From the NCBI GenBank assembly GCA_015655975.1, contig DVEP01000024.1:1-64000 (forward strand): a stretch of 64,000 nucleotides of DNA, written 5' to 3'. Source of the stretch: Eubacterium sp. GTDB lineage: Bacteria; Bacillota; Clostridia; Oscillospirales; Acutalibacteraceae. A program made the position numbers and the translations under genes. This document shows, in pieces, positions 8,589 to 15,902 of this stretch. The notes under the pieces were generated by a model. It saw only the letters and a list, made by a program, of their open reading frames with translations, made no database searches and had not been told where the DNA came from. Each line of letters begins with the position of its first letter. The first letter of the stretch is position 1.

Positions 8589-8608
8589 CAGTTAGTGTGT
8601 TCTAACTG
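8589..8608. promoter_or_regulatory. Dyad 3, candidate metal-regulator operator
   Basis: CAGTTAG (8589-8595) and CTAACTG (8602-8608), perfect 7-bp arms with a 6-bp spacer, the same AGTTAG-N6-CTAACT layout as dyad 2. It ends 2 bp before the GGAGG ribosome site (8611-8615) of the DUF3793 gene. Confidence 0.6.
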
Positions 8609-8620
8609 ACGGAGGAATAT

Positions 8621-9178
8621 ATGTCAATTGAAAAGTATTTAGTAGAGCATTGTTCTTTGACGCTTGCCTCACTGAAAACAGCGAGTCTGTTTACTGTTTC
8701 GTACAGTTGTGAAAAAGAACTTGACCGACAGGTTGAATATTGGAACAAATTGCTTTTTGAAAAGGGCGTATTGCTTTTTGTTTTAAAGAAGAAAAACAAA
8801 AAAGCGCTTGTATATGTTTGCCGTCAAAATATGCTTGAGTCAATTCTTGCACAAGAAAGTGTTTTTCAATTTTTAAAAAAATTCGGCTATGAAAGTTCAG
8901 AGTTTTATTGTGCGCTGAACCGTTTGAAATATCGTCTTGAAACGACAGATTGTTTTCCGCACGAAATCGGCGTCTTTTTAGGCTATCCGCTTGCAGATGT
9001 TGTCGGTTTCATAGAAAACTGCGGCAAAAACCATAAATGTCTGGGTTGCTGGAAAGTTTATTCGGACGAGGATGATACGCTGAAACTTTTTAAAAAATTT
9101 GAAAAATGTAACAGGGTTTATCAAAAGTTGTGGAATTGCGGACGAACGGTATCGCAACTGACTGTTGCTTTAAAGTAA
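8621..9178 (+). CDS. DUF3793 family protein
   Basis: A 185-aa cytoplasmic protein of DUF3793, recognised by the block HEIGVFLGYPLADVVGFIEN and the following CLGCWKVYSDED; a Cys pair (CLGC) and further Cys residues are conserved-looking. The biochemical role is unknown. In many clostridia members sit beside flavodoxin and ferrous-iron transport genes, and here the gene is divergent from a DtxR-like regulator with three candidate operators. A link to iron or heme homeostasis is therefore likely but inferred. The ribosome site GGAGG lies 6 bp before the ATG. No feoA/feoB or flavodoxin follows: the gene ends before a terminator. Confidence 0.85.
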   Translation: MSIEKYLVEHCSLTLASLKTASLFTVSYSCEKELDRQVEYWNKLLFEKGVLLFVLKKKNKKALVYVCRQNMLESILAQESVFQFLKKFGYESSEFYCALNRLKYRLETTDCFPHEIGVFLGYPLADVVGFIENCGKNHKCLGCWKVYSDEDDTLKLFKKFEKCNRVYQKLWNCGRTVSQLTVALK

Positions 9179-9325
9179 CTGAAGTTGGTATTGATACAGA
9201 TAGGTTTTTATTTTACGGCGCTTGTTTGCTTTTTCTTGCCAAAACAAACTTTGTTCCTGAAAATAAAGACTTGTTCGCATTTTTACAATTTAAGATATAT
9301 TGTTTTTCCGCCATGATAAAACAAT

Positions 9326-9374
9326 AAAAAGAAAGTGATACGGATTTTATATTTTTCGTATCACTTTTCTTTTT
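9326..9374. terminator. Bidirectional terminator
   Basis: AAAGTGATACG (9332-9342) pairs with CGTATCACTTT (9357-9367), with an A-run to the left and a T-run to the right. It lies between the convergent DUF3793 and inositol monophosphatase genes. Nothing else is recognised between 9179 and 9325. Confidence 0.8.
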
Positions 9375-9383
9375 GATGTTTGA

Positions 9384-10145
9384 TTATTTTATTATATTGA
9401 AAAATTCATCTATATTGTTTTTGTTTCCGCAAAGGTAAGATGAGTTTTTATCAAAAGTCAGGGCACTGTTGTCAAGCGTCATCGCAGTTCCGCCGGCTTC
9501 CGTCAAAATCAGCGTTCCTGCCGCATAGTCCCACGGGCGAAGCATATATTCAAAATATAAGTCAGCCTTTCCGCTTGCTACATAGCAAATATCGAGTGCG
9601 GCGCTTCCGCATCTTCTCACTTCAATACAATTTAAGAACACTTTTTTTGCAGTTTCAAATGTAGCGTCTGCAAGTTCGTGGTTGTACGGACAAGTGCCGA
9701 AAAGAACGAGAGAATTTTCCATTTTGCAATTTGACGAATGTATTTTTTCATCGTTTAAGAAAGCACCTTTTCCTTTTTCGGCGTAAAACATATTGTTCAA
9801 AAACGGGTCGTAAACAACGCCTGCGACAATCTCTTTGTCCTTTGCAAGCGCAACGGAAATTGCTGAATGTCCGAAGTCTTTTATAAAGTTTGTTGTACCG
9901 TCGATTGGGTCAATGATAAAACAATATCCGTTGTTCAGCGTTTTGTTATCTTCGCCTTCTTCACTTAAAAAAGTGCAGTTTTCAAAGTCTTTTTTTAAAT
10001 TATCAAAAAGAAAGTTCTGAACTTTGACATCAAACTCCGTCACTAAATCAACATTGCTTGTTTTTTCTTTTACCTTTTTTTCTTTGCCTGCATTTAAAAT
10101 TATTTTGCCTGCTTCGTAAACTGTTTTTACTATTTTTTCAACCAT
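9384..10145 (-). CDS. Inositol monophosphatase family protein
   Basis: Mg2+-dependent sugar-phosphate phosphatase of the IMPase/SuhB/FBPase fold, 253 aa. Signature residues are visible: FLSEEGE (first metal Glu pair), DPIDGTTNF (metal Asp residues), and WDYAAGTLILTEAGG near the C-terminus. The substrate could be myo-inositol-1-phosphate, a nucleotide such as pAp, or fructose-1,6-bisphosphate; the sequence alone does not decide this. GGTGA lies 5 bp before the ATG. Divergent from murT with a 75-bp spacer. Confidence 0.9.
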   Translation of the reverse strand: MVEKIVKTVYEAGKIILNAGKEKKVKEKTSNVDLVTEFDVKVQNFLFDNLKKDFENCTFLSEEGEDNKTLNNGYCFIIDPIDGTTNFIKDFGHSAISVALAKDKEIVAGVVYDPFLNNMFYAEKGKGAFLNDEKIHSSNCKMENSLVLFGTCPYNHELADATFETAKKVFLNCIEVRRCGSAALDICYVASGKADLYFEYMLRPWDYAAGTLILTEAGGTAMTLDNSALTFDKNSSYLCGNKNNIDEFFNIIK

Positions 10146-10220
10146 TTTTAATCACCGCTCATATTTTATCATATTTTTGTCCGTAAATAAATATGATTTA
10201 TAAAGAAAGTTGGCGATAAA

Positions 10221-11594
10221 ATGAAAGTGATTGCCGTTTTGTTTGCAAAAATTGTTTTTTATATTCTGCGGTTTTTCAATAAAGGCGCTACGACATTGCC
10301 CGGAAAAGTTGCTTTGTTTTTTTATAAACCTATTTTGAAAGTTATATCAAGGGGTGTAAAAGTTGTTTTGGTAACAGGTACAAACGGGAAAACCACTACT
10401 TGCAGAATTATTGAAAAAGAGATGATTATTTCAGGTAAAAACTATTTCATCAATAGGTCGGGGGCAAATTTATTGAGCGGAATTACTACCGCTTTTGTTT
10501 TGAATTGCAGTATTTTCGGAAAATGCAAAAAAGACTGCGCAATTATTGAGTGCGATGAAAATGCTTTTAATCAGGTTTCAAAGTTTTTAGAGCCTGAAAT
10601 TATAGTTGTAACAAATATTTTCAGAGACCAGCTTGACAGATATTGTGAAGTAACAAGTACACTGTCAGTTATAGAAAAATCTATTTTGCGCTGTAAAAAT
10701 TCCACTGTCATTTTAAATGCGGACTGTCCGTTGACATATTCAATTTCAAAAAAAATAAACAACAGAGTTTTGACTTTCGGGGTTGAAAAAGAAGCGTATC
10801 AACATTTCCCGGGAAAAGAAAACAGCGACGCTCCGAATTGTATTTTTTGCGGTTCACAATATAAATATAACTATTTTGTGTACTCTCATCTGGGCGGATT
10901 CGTTTGTGAAAACTGCGGATATAAGCGTGAAAAACCAAATGTTTTTGTTTCAAAAATTTTTTCTCTGGATAGTGATTGCTCTTGTGTAAAAATGAATGTT
11001 TTTGAGCAAAATGCTGTTGTGAATTTAGAGGGTATATATAATATTTACAATTCACTTGCAGCCGTTACGGCGCTTTTGTCTTTCGGAGAAAAAGAAGAGA
11101 ATATTTATGACGCAATATCAAGTTTTGAAGGCGCTTTCGGCAGATGCGAAACATTTGAGACGACCGATTGTTCGGCAAAAATTATGCTTGTTAAAAATCC
11201 TGCCGGTTTTACCCTTGTCAATTCTCAAATAGAAAATGAGTCTTTAAAACTCAATTCGCTTAAATTATGTTTTTGTTTAAATGACAACATTGCCGACGGC
11301 AGAGACATTTCATGGATATATGATGTTGATTTCAGCGGACTTAAAAATATCAAAAATAAAATATCAAATATCTATGTGTGCGGAAGCAGGGCGTATGAAA
11401 TGGCGCTTTGTTTAAAATTGAACGGTTTTGATGAGCATAAAATTGAGTTGATAGAAAATGAAAATTACAGGATTTTGCCGAAAATTGCGAAAAGGTCGAA
11501 AGAGAATTTTTACATAGTACCGACATATACTTCAATGATGAGTTTGCGCCCTTGTTTTGCAAAAGAATTTGACAAAAAGGAGTTTTACGATTGA
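10221..11594 (+). CDS. murT: Lipid II isoglutaminyl synthase subunit MurT
   Basis: Mur-ligase-like subunit that works with GatD to amidate the alpha-carboxyl of D-Glu in lipid II, giving D-isoglutamine, an important modification of Gram-positive peptidoglycan. 457 aa. Seen: P-loop VTGTNGKTTT (51-60), ECDEN near 110, the DQLDR motif near 136-140, and an inserted Cys4 zinc ribbon (Cys207, Cys210, Cys229, Cys232) that is the mark of MurT against other Mur ligases. A DUF1727-type C-terminal domain follows. The stop overlaps the TTG start of gatD, so the two subunits are translationally coupled. Confidence 0.96.
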   Translation: MKVIAVLFAKIVFYILRFFNKGATTLPGKVALFFYKPILKVISRGVKVVLVTGTNGKTTTCRIIEKEMIISGKNYFINRSGANLLSGITTAFVLNCSIFGKCKKDCAIIECDENAFNQVSKFLEPEIIVVTNIFRDQLDRYCEVTSTLSVIEKSILRCKNSTVILNADCPLTYSISKKINNRVLTFGVEKEAYQHFPGKENSDAPNCIFCGSQYKYNYFVYSHLGGFVCENCGYKREKPNVFVSKIFSLDSDCSCVKMNVFEQNAVVNLEGIYNIYNSLAAVTALLSFGEKEENIYDAISSFEGAFGRCETFETTDCSAKIMLVKNPAGFTLVNSQIENESLKLNSLKLCFCLNDNIADGRDISWIYDVDFSGLKNIKNKISNIYVCGSRAYEMALCLKLNGFDEHKIELIENENYRILPKIAKRSKENFYIVPTYTSMMSLRPCFAKEFDKKEFYD

Positions 11595-12304
11595 TTTTGA
11601 AAATTGCGTATATTTATCCCGATTTACTGAGCCTGTACGGAGATTTCGGCAATGTTTTGTGCCTTAAATACAGGTGCGAAAAAAGAGGAATAGAGGTACA
11701 AATTGACGAAATAACATACGGTTTGCCGCTTGTTGACGACTACGATATTTATTTTTTGGGCGGCGGTCAGGATTTTGAGCAAAGCGTTCTTGTGTCAGAT
11801 TTGAAAAAACATTCAAAAGATTTAATTATAAAAAACGAAATTGAAAATGAGAAAAGTTTTCTTGCAATTTGCGGAGGCTTCCAATTGCTCGGAAAATATT
11901 ACATAACAAAAGACGGTGAAAAATTAGATTTCATCGGAGCTTTAGATTTCTATACTGTTGCTTCGGAAGAAAGATTTGTCGGAAATATTGCTTTTAAAAA
12001 CGGCAAAACAATCGGCGTCGGGTTTGAAAATCATTCGGGTAAAACATATTTGAATTCCGTCAGCCCGCTCGGGAAAGTTATTAAAGGCTTCGGAAACAAC
12101 GGCAAAGACAAAACCGAGGGAGCGTATTATAAAAACACGATATGTACATATCTTCACGGTCCTTTTTTGCCGAAAAATCAAGAGTTTGCCGACCAAATAA
12201 TCTTGAGTTCTTTAAAAAAGAAATACAGTGTAAATGATTTGTCGGAAATCGATGACCGACTTGAAAACAATGCAAAAAAATTTTTTATAAAAAAATATAT
12301 ATAA
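11591..12304 (+). CDS. gatD: Lipid II isoglutaminyl synthase glutaminase subunit GatD
   Basis: Class I glutamine amidotransferase that releases ammonia from glutamine and feeds it to MurT. 237 aa. Nucleophile Cys94 lies in AICGGFQLLG and the catalytic His189 in TYLHGPFLPKN, the same numbering as in the well-studied S. aureus GatD. Start: TTG at 11591, overlapping the murT TGA; a second TTG at 11597 is possible. No terminator is visible before the rpsB promoter 57 bp downstream. Confidence 0.95.
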   Translation: MILKIAYIYPDLLSLYGDFGNVLCLKYRCEKRGIEVQIDEITYGLPLVDDYDIYFLGGGQDFEQSVLVSDLKKHSKDLIIKNEIENEKSFLAICGGFQLLGKYYITKDGEKLDFIGALDFYTVASEERFVGNIAFKNGKTIGVGFENHSGKTYLNSVSPLGKVIKGFGNNGKDKTEGAYYKNTICTYLHGPFLPKNQEFADQIILSSLKKKYSVNDLSEIDDRLENNAKKFFIKKYI

Positions 12305-12360
12305 ATTACTTTATGTGTTTTAGAATTTTAAGTAACAGTAAATTAATAACAAAAAAGTCC

Positions 12361-12389
12361 TTGATTTTTTTTGACCTGTGTGTTAAAAT
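12361..12389 (+). promoter_or_regulatory. rpsB promoter
   Basis: TTGATT (12361-12366), 17 bp, TAAAAT (12384-12389). The expected start near 12396 leaves a leader of about 107 nt before rpsB. Confidence 0.6.
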
Positions 12390-12395
12390 ATTCGA

Positions 12396-12502
12396 GCATT
12401 CGTAATGAAGACGCACATATTGCACTCGACCCAAGGTTGTAAAGAACGGGTTTTTGCCATAGTGCAGTATGGTGGAATTTAACCTTAAAGGAGGATTTTA
12501 AA
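12396..12502 (+). ncRNA. Structured rpsB leader, candidate autoregulatory element with pseudoknot
   Basis: A 10-bp stem pairs 12417-12426 with 12461-12470 (one G-U). Inside it ACCC (12429-12432) pairs with GGGT (12448-12451). The loop segment AAGGTT (12433-12438) is the exact complement of AACCTT (12481-12486), which directly precedes AAAGGAGG, the rpsB ribosome site. Loop-to-downstream pairing would form a pseudoknot next to the Shine-Dalgarno. This is the layout expected for feedback by ribosomal protein S2; neither binding nor family membership could be tested here. Confidence 0.5.
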
Positions 12503-13243
12503 ATGGCAAATGTAGTATCAATGAAACAGCTCCTCGAAGCAGGCGTTCACTTTGGACACCAAACAAGAAGATGGAACCCTAAAATGGCTGAATACATCTT
12601 CACAGAAAGAAACGGCATCTATATCATTGACCTTCAAAAAACAGTTAAGAAACTCGATGAAGCATATATGTTCGTAAGAGACCTCGCAGCAGACGGCGGC
12701 GACATCATCTTCGTAGGAACTAAAAAACAAGCTCAGGAAAGCATCAAAGAAGAAGCAGAGCGCTGCGCTATGCCGTATGTAAACGCTCGTTGGCTCGGCG
12801 GTATGCTTACAAACTTCAAAACTATCCGTACAAGAGTTGCTCGTCTTGCTCAGCTCAAAACAATGCAGGAAGACGGCACATTTGATATGCTTCCTAAAAA
12901 AGAAGTTGCTAAACTTGAACTTGAAATCGAAAAACTCGAAAAATACCTCGGCGGTATCACAGAGATGAAGAGAATTCCGAAAGCAATGTTCATCGTTGAC
13001 CCGAGAAAAGAAAGAATTGCTGTTTCTGAAGCAATCAAACTCGGTCTCCCAATCGTTGCTATCGTTGACACAAACTGTGACCCTGACGAAATCGACTATG
13101 TAATTCCGGGCAACGACGATGCTATCCGCGCAGTTAAACTTATTGCAGGCGCTATGGCAGACGCTGTTATCGAAGGCAGAGACGGAAGCGACACAAACGC
13201 TGAAGAAGCTGCAGAAGAAACAGCAGAAGAAGTTGCAGAATAA
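12503..13243 (+). CDS. rpsB: 30S ribosomal protein S2
   Basis: Ribosomal protein of the small subunit head/body junction, needed for S1 binding and 30S assembly. 246 aa. It opens with MKQLLEAGVHFGHQTRRWNPKM, the S2 signature, followed by ARWLGGMLTNFKTIR and the Asp/Asn-rich IVDTNCDPDEIDYVIPGNDDA. The C-terminus is an acidic Ala/Glu tail. Codon use is strongly biased to C-ending codons compared with neighbours, as for highly expressed genes. It forms the usual pair with tsf; pyrH and frr, often next, are absent. Confidence 0.98.
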   Translation: MANVVSMKQLLEAGVHFGHQTRRWNPKMAEYIFTERNGIYIIDLQKTVKKLDEAYMFVRDLAADGGDIIFVGTKKQAQESIKEEAERCAMPYVNARWLGGMLTNFKTIRTRVARLAQLKTMQEDGTFDMLPKKEVAKLELEIEKLEKYLGGITEMKRIPKAMFIVDPRKERIAVSEAIKLGLPIVAIVDTNCDPDEIDYVIPGNDDAIRAVKLIAGAMADAVIEGRDGSDTNAEEAAEETAEEVAE

Positions 13244-13296
13244 TTTTAGTAAATCAGTATAAAAGATATTAATTACAAGTATAGGAGGAACAAACT

Positions 13297-14229
13297 ATGG
13301 CATTTACAGCAAAAGATGTAAAAGCTCTTCGTGAAAAAACAGGCGTTGGTATGATGGAGTGCAAAAAAGCTCTCACAGAAGCTGACGGAGATATGGACAA
13401 AGCAATTGACTTCCTTCGTGAAAAAGGACTTGCAGCAGCTGCTAAAAAAGCATCAAGAATTGCTGCTGAAGGCGTAGTTCTTTCATACTACGATAAAGAC
13501 GCTAAAAAAGGCGTTGTTGTAGAAGTAAACAGCGAAACAGACTTCGTTGCTAAAAATGAAAAGTTTATGGACTTCGTAAAGGGCGTTGCTAAAACAATTG
13601 TTGCTCTTGACCCTGCTGATGTTGAAGCACTTATGGCTTGCAAATACGATTCAACAGACAAGACAGTTACAGAAGTTCTCAACGAACTCATCCTTTCAAT
13701 CGGTGAAAATATGAAAGTTCGTCGTTTTGAAACAATGACAGGCGTTGCTGCTACTTACATCCACGCAGGCGGTTCTGTAGGCGTTATGGTTGGCTTTGAC
13801 GCTGACGAAGCAATGCTTGACAATGCTGACTTTGAAGAAATGGGCAAAGACGTTGCAATGCAAATTGCTGCTATGAACCCGCTTTACCTTGACGAAGCAT
13901 CTGTTCCTGCAGATGTAATCGAACACGAAAAAGGTATTCTTGCTATCCAACTTAAAGAAGACCCGAAAATGGCTAACAAACCTCAGCAGGTTATCGAAAA
14001 AATCGCTGCAGGTAAAATGTCAAAGTACTTCAAAGAAAACTGCCTTGTAGAGCAAGAGTTTGTTAAAGCAACAGACCACGAATCAGTTGGCAAATATGTT
14101 GCAGGCGTTGCTGCTAAAATCGGCACAGAAATCAAACTCAACGGTTTCGTTCGTTTTGCAAAGGGCGAAGGTCTTGAAAAAAGAGAAGAAAACTTCGCAG
14201 AAGAAATCGCAAAACAAATCAACGGCTAA
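13297..14229 (+). CDS. tsf: Elongation factor Ts
   Basis: Guanine nucleotide exchange factor for EF-Tu. 310 aa. Seen: the N-terminal UBA-like domain VKALREKTGVGMMECKKAL with the TGVGMM signature, then the EF-Tu contact motif SETDFVAKNEKF (residues about 77-88) and two core subdomains. Residues 200-240 are the coiled-coil region. GGAGG lies 8 bp before the ATG. Co-transcribed with rpsB (53-bp gap) and closed by a strong terminator. Codon bias is as in rpsB. Confidence 0.98.
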   Translation: MAFTAKDVKALREKTGVGMMECKKALTEADGDMDKAIDFLREKGLAAAAKKASRIAAEGVVLSYYDKDAKKGVVVEVNSETDFVAKNEKFMDFVKGVAKTIVALDPADVEALMACKYDSTDKTVTEVLNELILSIGENMKVRRFETMTGVAATYIHAGGSVGVMVGFDADEAMLDNADFEEMGKDVAMQIAAMNPLYLDEASVPADVIEHEKGILAIQLKEDPKMANKPQQVIEKIAAGKMSKYFKENCLVEQEFVKATDHESVGKYVAGVAAKIGTEIKLNGFVRFAKGEGLEKREENFAEEIAKQING

Positions 14230-14242
14230 TAATATAATAATC

Positions 14243-14271
14243 AAAAGCATCTCTTCGGAGGTGCTTTTTTA
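14243..14271 (+). terminator. rpsB-tsf terminator
   Basis: AAAAGCATCTC (14243-14253), a stable TTCG tetraloop, GAGGTGCTTTT (14258-14268), then T's. Confidence 0.88.
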
Positions 14272-14328
14272 TTGCAATAAATTAAATTGTATGTTAAACT
14301 GAAATTAAAGGTTTTTAGGGGAATTTAT

Positions 14329-14784
14329 ATGCATAGTTATGAAAAAGCAGAACTTACAAATATGTGTATGGTGTATGACGATGGCGGTAACATTTTAGTA
14401 CAGAACAGGGTAAGTAAGTCGTGGAGCGGTATAACTTTTCCCGGCGGTCATATTGAAAAAGGAGAGAGTATCGTCGAATCTGTAATACGAGAGGTAAAAG
14501 AGGAAACGGGACTTGATATTAAAAATCCAAAAATATGCGGGGTTAAACAGTGGCAGACTGACGATAATGTTCGCTACATTGTATTTTTTTATAAAACAAA
14601 AGAATTCAGCGGCGAATTAAAATCATCATCGGAAGGCGATGTCTTTTGGATAAAATCTGAAGAACTCAGCAATTATAATCTTGCAAGCGATTTTCATGAA
14701 ATGTTTGAAATTTTTAACGATGATAATTTACAGGAGTTTCAATGGAAGCAAGAAAAAGGAAAACGAATCAAAAGAATTATTTGA
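14329..14784 (+). CDS. NUDIX hydrolase, 8-oxo-dGTP diphosphatase-like
   Basis: A 151-aa hydrolase that cleaves a nucleoside diphosphate linked to another moiety. The Nudix box is complete: GGHIEKGESIVESVIREV then KEETGLD. The residues around it (NRVSKSWSGITFPGG) and the later WQTDDNVRYIVFFYKT fit the MutT/YtkD-like clade annotated as 8-oxo-dGTP diphosphatase; the substrate is not certain. The start is the ATG at 14329, preceded by AGGGG (14316-14321), not the upstream in-frame TTG. It is followed after 30 bp by the CrtO-like gene, probably in one transcript. Confidence 0.88.
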   Translation: MHSYEKAELTNMCMVYDDGGNILVQNRVSKSWSGITFPGGHIEKGESIVESVIREVKEETGLDIKNPKICGVKQWQTDDNVRYIVFFYKTKEFSGELKSSSEGDVFWIKSEELSNYNLASDFHEMFEIFNDDNLQEFQWKQEKGKRIKRII

Positions 14785-14814
14785 CAAAATATTGTGATGG
14801 TTTTTAGGTGCCGT

Positions 14815-15351
14815 ATGAAAAAATTTATACAAATTGCAACACTTGTTTTTACCGTGTTGACTGCATTATTTTCTGTGCTGTATTTAAAATTTAATACTGA
14901 ACTGTATATAACATTGGCTGTTACTTTCGGAACTACTTTGTACCATTTTGCAATGCGTCTTGTTGTCGGTGTCTTCGTACCTCACAGTTTTAAATATACC
15001 GACAAGTTTTTTGCCGAAAAGCCGTTCGAAAAAAATCTTTACAAATTTTTGAAAGTAAAAAAATGGAAAAGATTTATGCCGAGTTACAATCCTGCTTCAT
15101 ATTCGCTTGAAAATAATTCAAATACGCTTGAAAAAGTAGCGAACACCACATGCAGAAATGAAGTCATACATCTTGTTATATGCTTGTTTAGTTTTGTGCC
15201 TGTTTTCTTTTCAAAATTTTTCGGTGCTGAAGCAGTTTTCATCATCACTTCTGTCTTGAGCTGTTTGTTTGATATGATATTTGTGGTAATGCAACGATAT
15301 AACCGTCCTCGGTTAGTTAAAATTATAAACAGAAAAAATAATAGATTTTAA
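14815..15351 (+). CDS. CrtO-like membrane protein (glycosyl-4,4'-diaponeurosporenoate acyltransferase family)
   Basis: A 178-aa membrane protein. TM helices are at about residues 4-22, 27-48 and two more in 123-160. Between them lies KKWKRFMPSYNPASYSLENNSNTLEKVANTTCRNEVIHL. The Lys/Trp-rich start, the MPSYNP turn and the CRNEVIH block are the conserved core of the CrtO family, whose named member acylates staphyloxanthin in S. aureus. No carotenoid genes are nearby, so the real substrate is probably different. Start: ATG at 14815 with AGGTG 5 bp before it; an upstream GTG at 14794 is possible but has no ribosome site. Confidence 0.68.
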   Translation: MKKFIQIATLVFTVLTALFSVLYLKFNTELYITLAVTFGTTLYHFAMRLVVGVFVPHSFKYTDKFFAEKPFEKNLYKFLKVKKWKRFMPSYNPASYSLENNSNTLEKVANTTCRNEVIHLVICLFSFVPVFFSKFFGAEAVFIITSVLSCLFDMIFVVMQRYNRPRLVKIINRKNNRF

Positions 15352-15360
15352 ATACAATTT

Positions 15361-15386
15361 AAGGCTGTCTTTTGACGGCCTTTTTT
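15361..15386 (+). terminator. Terminator after the CrtO-like gene
   Basis: AAGGCTGTC (15361-15369), loop TTTT, GACGGCCTT (15374-15382) and a T-run: a 9-bp stem with one G-U. Confidence 0.85.
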
Positions 15387-15435
15387 AGTTGTATGTTTAA
15401 TAACATTTATTATTTAAAAATATGTAATTTTACTG

Positions 15436-15464
15436 TTGACAAGAGGCGTTGCATTTAGTATAAT
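15436..15464 (+). promoter_or_regulatory. ylxM-ffh operon promoter
   Basis: Perfect consensus: TTGACA (15436-15441), 17 bp, TATAAT (15459-15464). The start point is expected near 15471, inside the dyad that follows. Confidence 0.9.
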
Positions 15465-15469
15465 AGCAA

Positions 15470-15495
15470 ACTGTAAAGAATAAATACTTTACAGT
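15470..15495 (+). promoter_or_regulatory. TGTAAAG-N8-CTTTACA dyad at the ylxM transcription start
   Basis: ACTGTAAAG (15470-15478) and CTTTACAGT (15487-15495) are perfect 9-bp arms around AATAAATA. It covers the first ~25 transcribed bases. It may be an operator or a 5' mRNA hairpin. A near-identical dyad with a similar A/T loop lies upstream of ftsZ (38708-38737). Confidence 0.6.
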
Positions 15496-15515
15496 CAAGA
15501 GAGAGGAGTGTAATA

Positions 15516-15878
15516 ATGGCAAAAAATCTTGAAATATCTGTATTACTCGATTTTTACGGTGAAATGCTTACTCAAAAGCAACACGATTTTCTTGTTTATT
15601 ATTATGACGAAGACCTTTCTCTTTCTGAAATTGCAGAAAATGAGGGCATCACCCGTCAAGGTGTGCGCGACTCAATCAAGCGTGCGGAAGCGCAACTTTT
15701 TGATATGGAGTCAAAACTTCATTTGGCAATGAAACACGACGAATTGAAAAAAGGTTTGAGAGAAATTCTCACTTGTGCAGAAACAATAAATGAGTACAAT
15801 CTTTCACACGACCTTTCTCGTGAAATAAACGACAATGTTACAAAAATTCGTTCACTCGCAGAAATTTTAAGCGAGTAA
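15516..15878 (+). CDS. ylxM: YlxM family DNA-binding protein
   Basis: A 120-aa helix-turn-helix protein of the UPF0122/YlxM family, encoded directly before ffh in most Firmicutes and thought to modulate the SRP pathway. Seen: YGEMLTQKQHDFLVYYYDEDLSLSEIAENEGITRQGVRDSIKRAEAQL, of which LSLSEIAENEGITRQGV is the sigma-70 region 4-like HTH. The C-terminal half is helical. Ribosome site AGAGGAG. It ends 24 bp before the ffh start and shares the strong promoter. Confidence 0.93.
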   Translation: MAKNLEISVLLDFYGEMLTQKQHDFLVYYYDEDLSLSEIAENEGITRQGVRDSIKRAEAQLFDMESKLHLAMKHDELKKGLREILTCAETINEYNLSHDLSREINDNVTKIRSLAEILSE

Positions 15879-15902
15879 TGTTCGACATCAGGGGGTAATT
15901 AC

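Noticed and set aside
9130..9327. 65-aa ORF after the DUF3793 gene
   Set aside because: It begins inside the DUF3793 gene, has no ribosome site and ends at the terminator; no family features.
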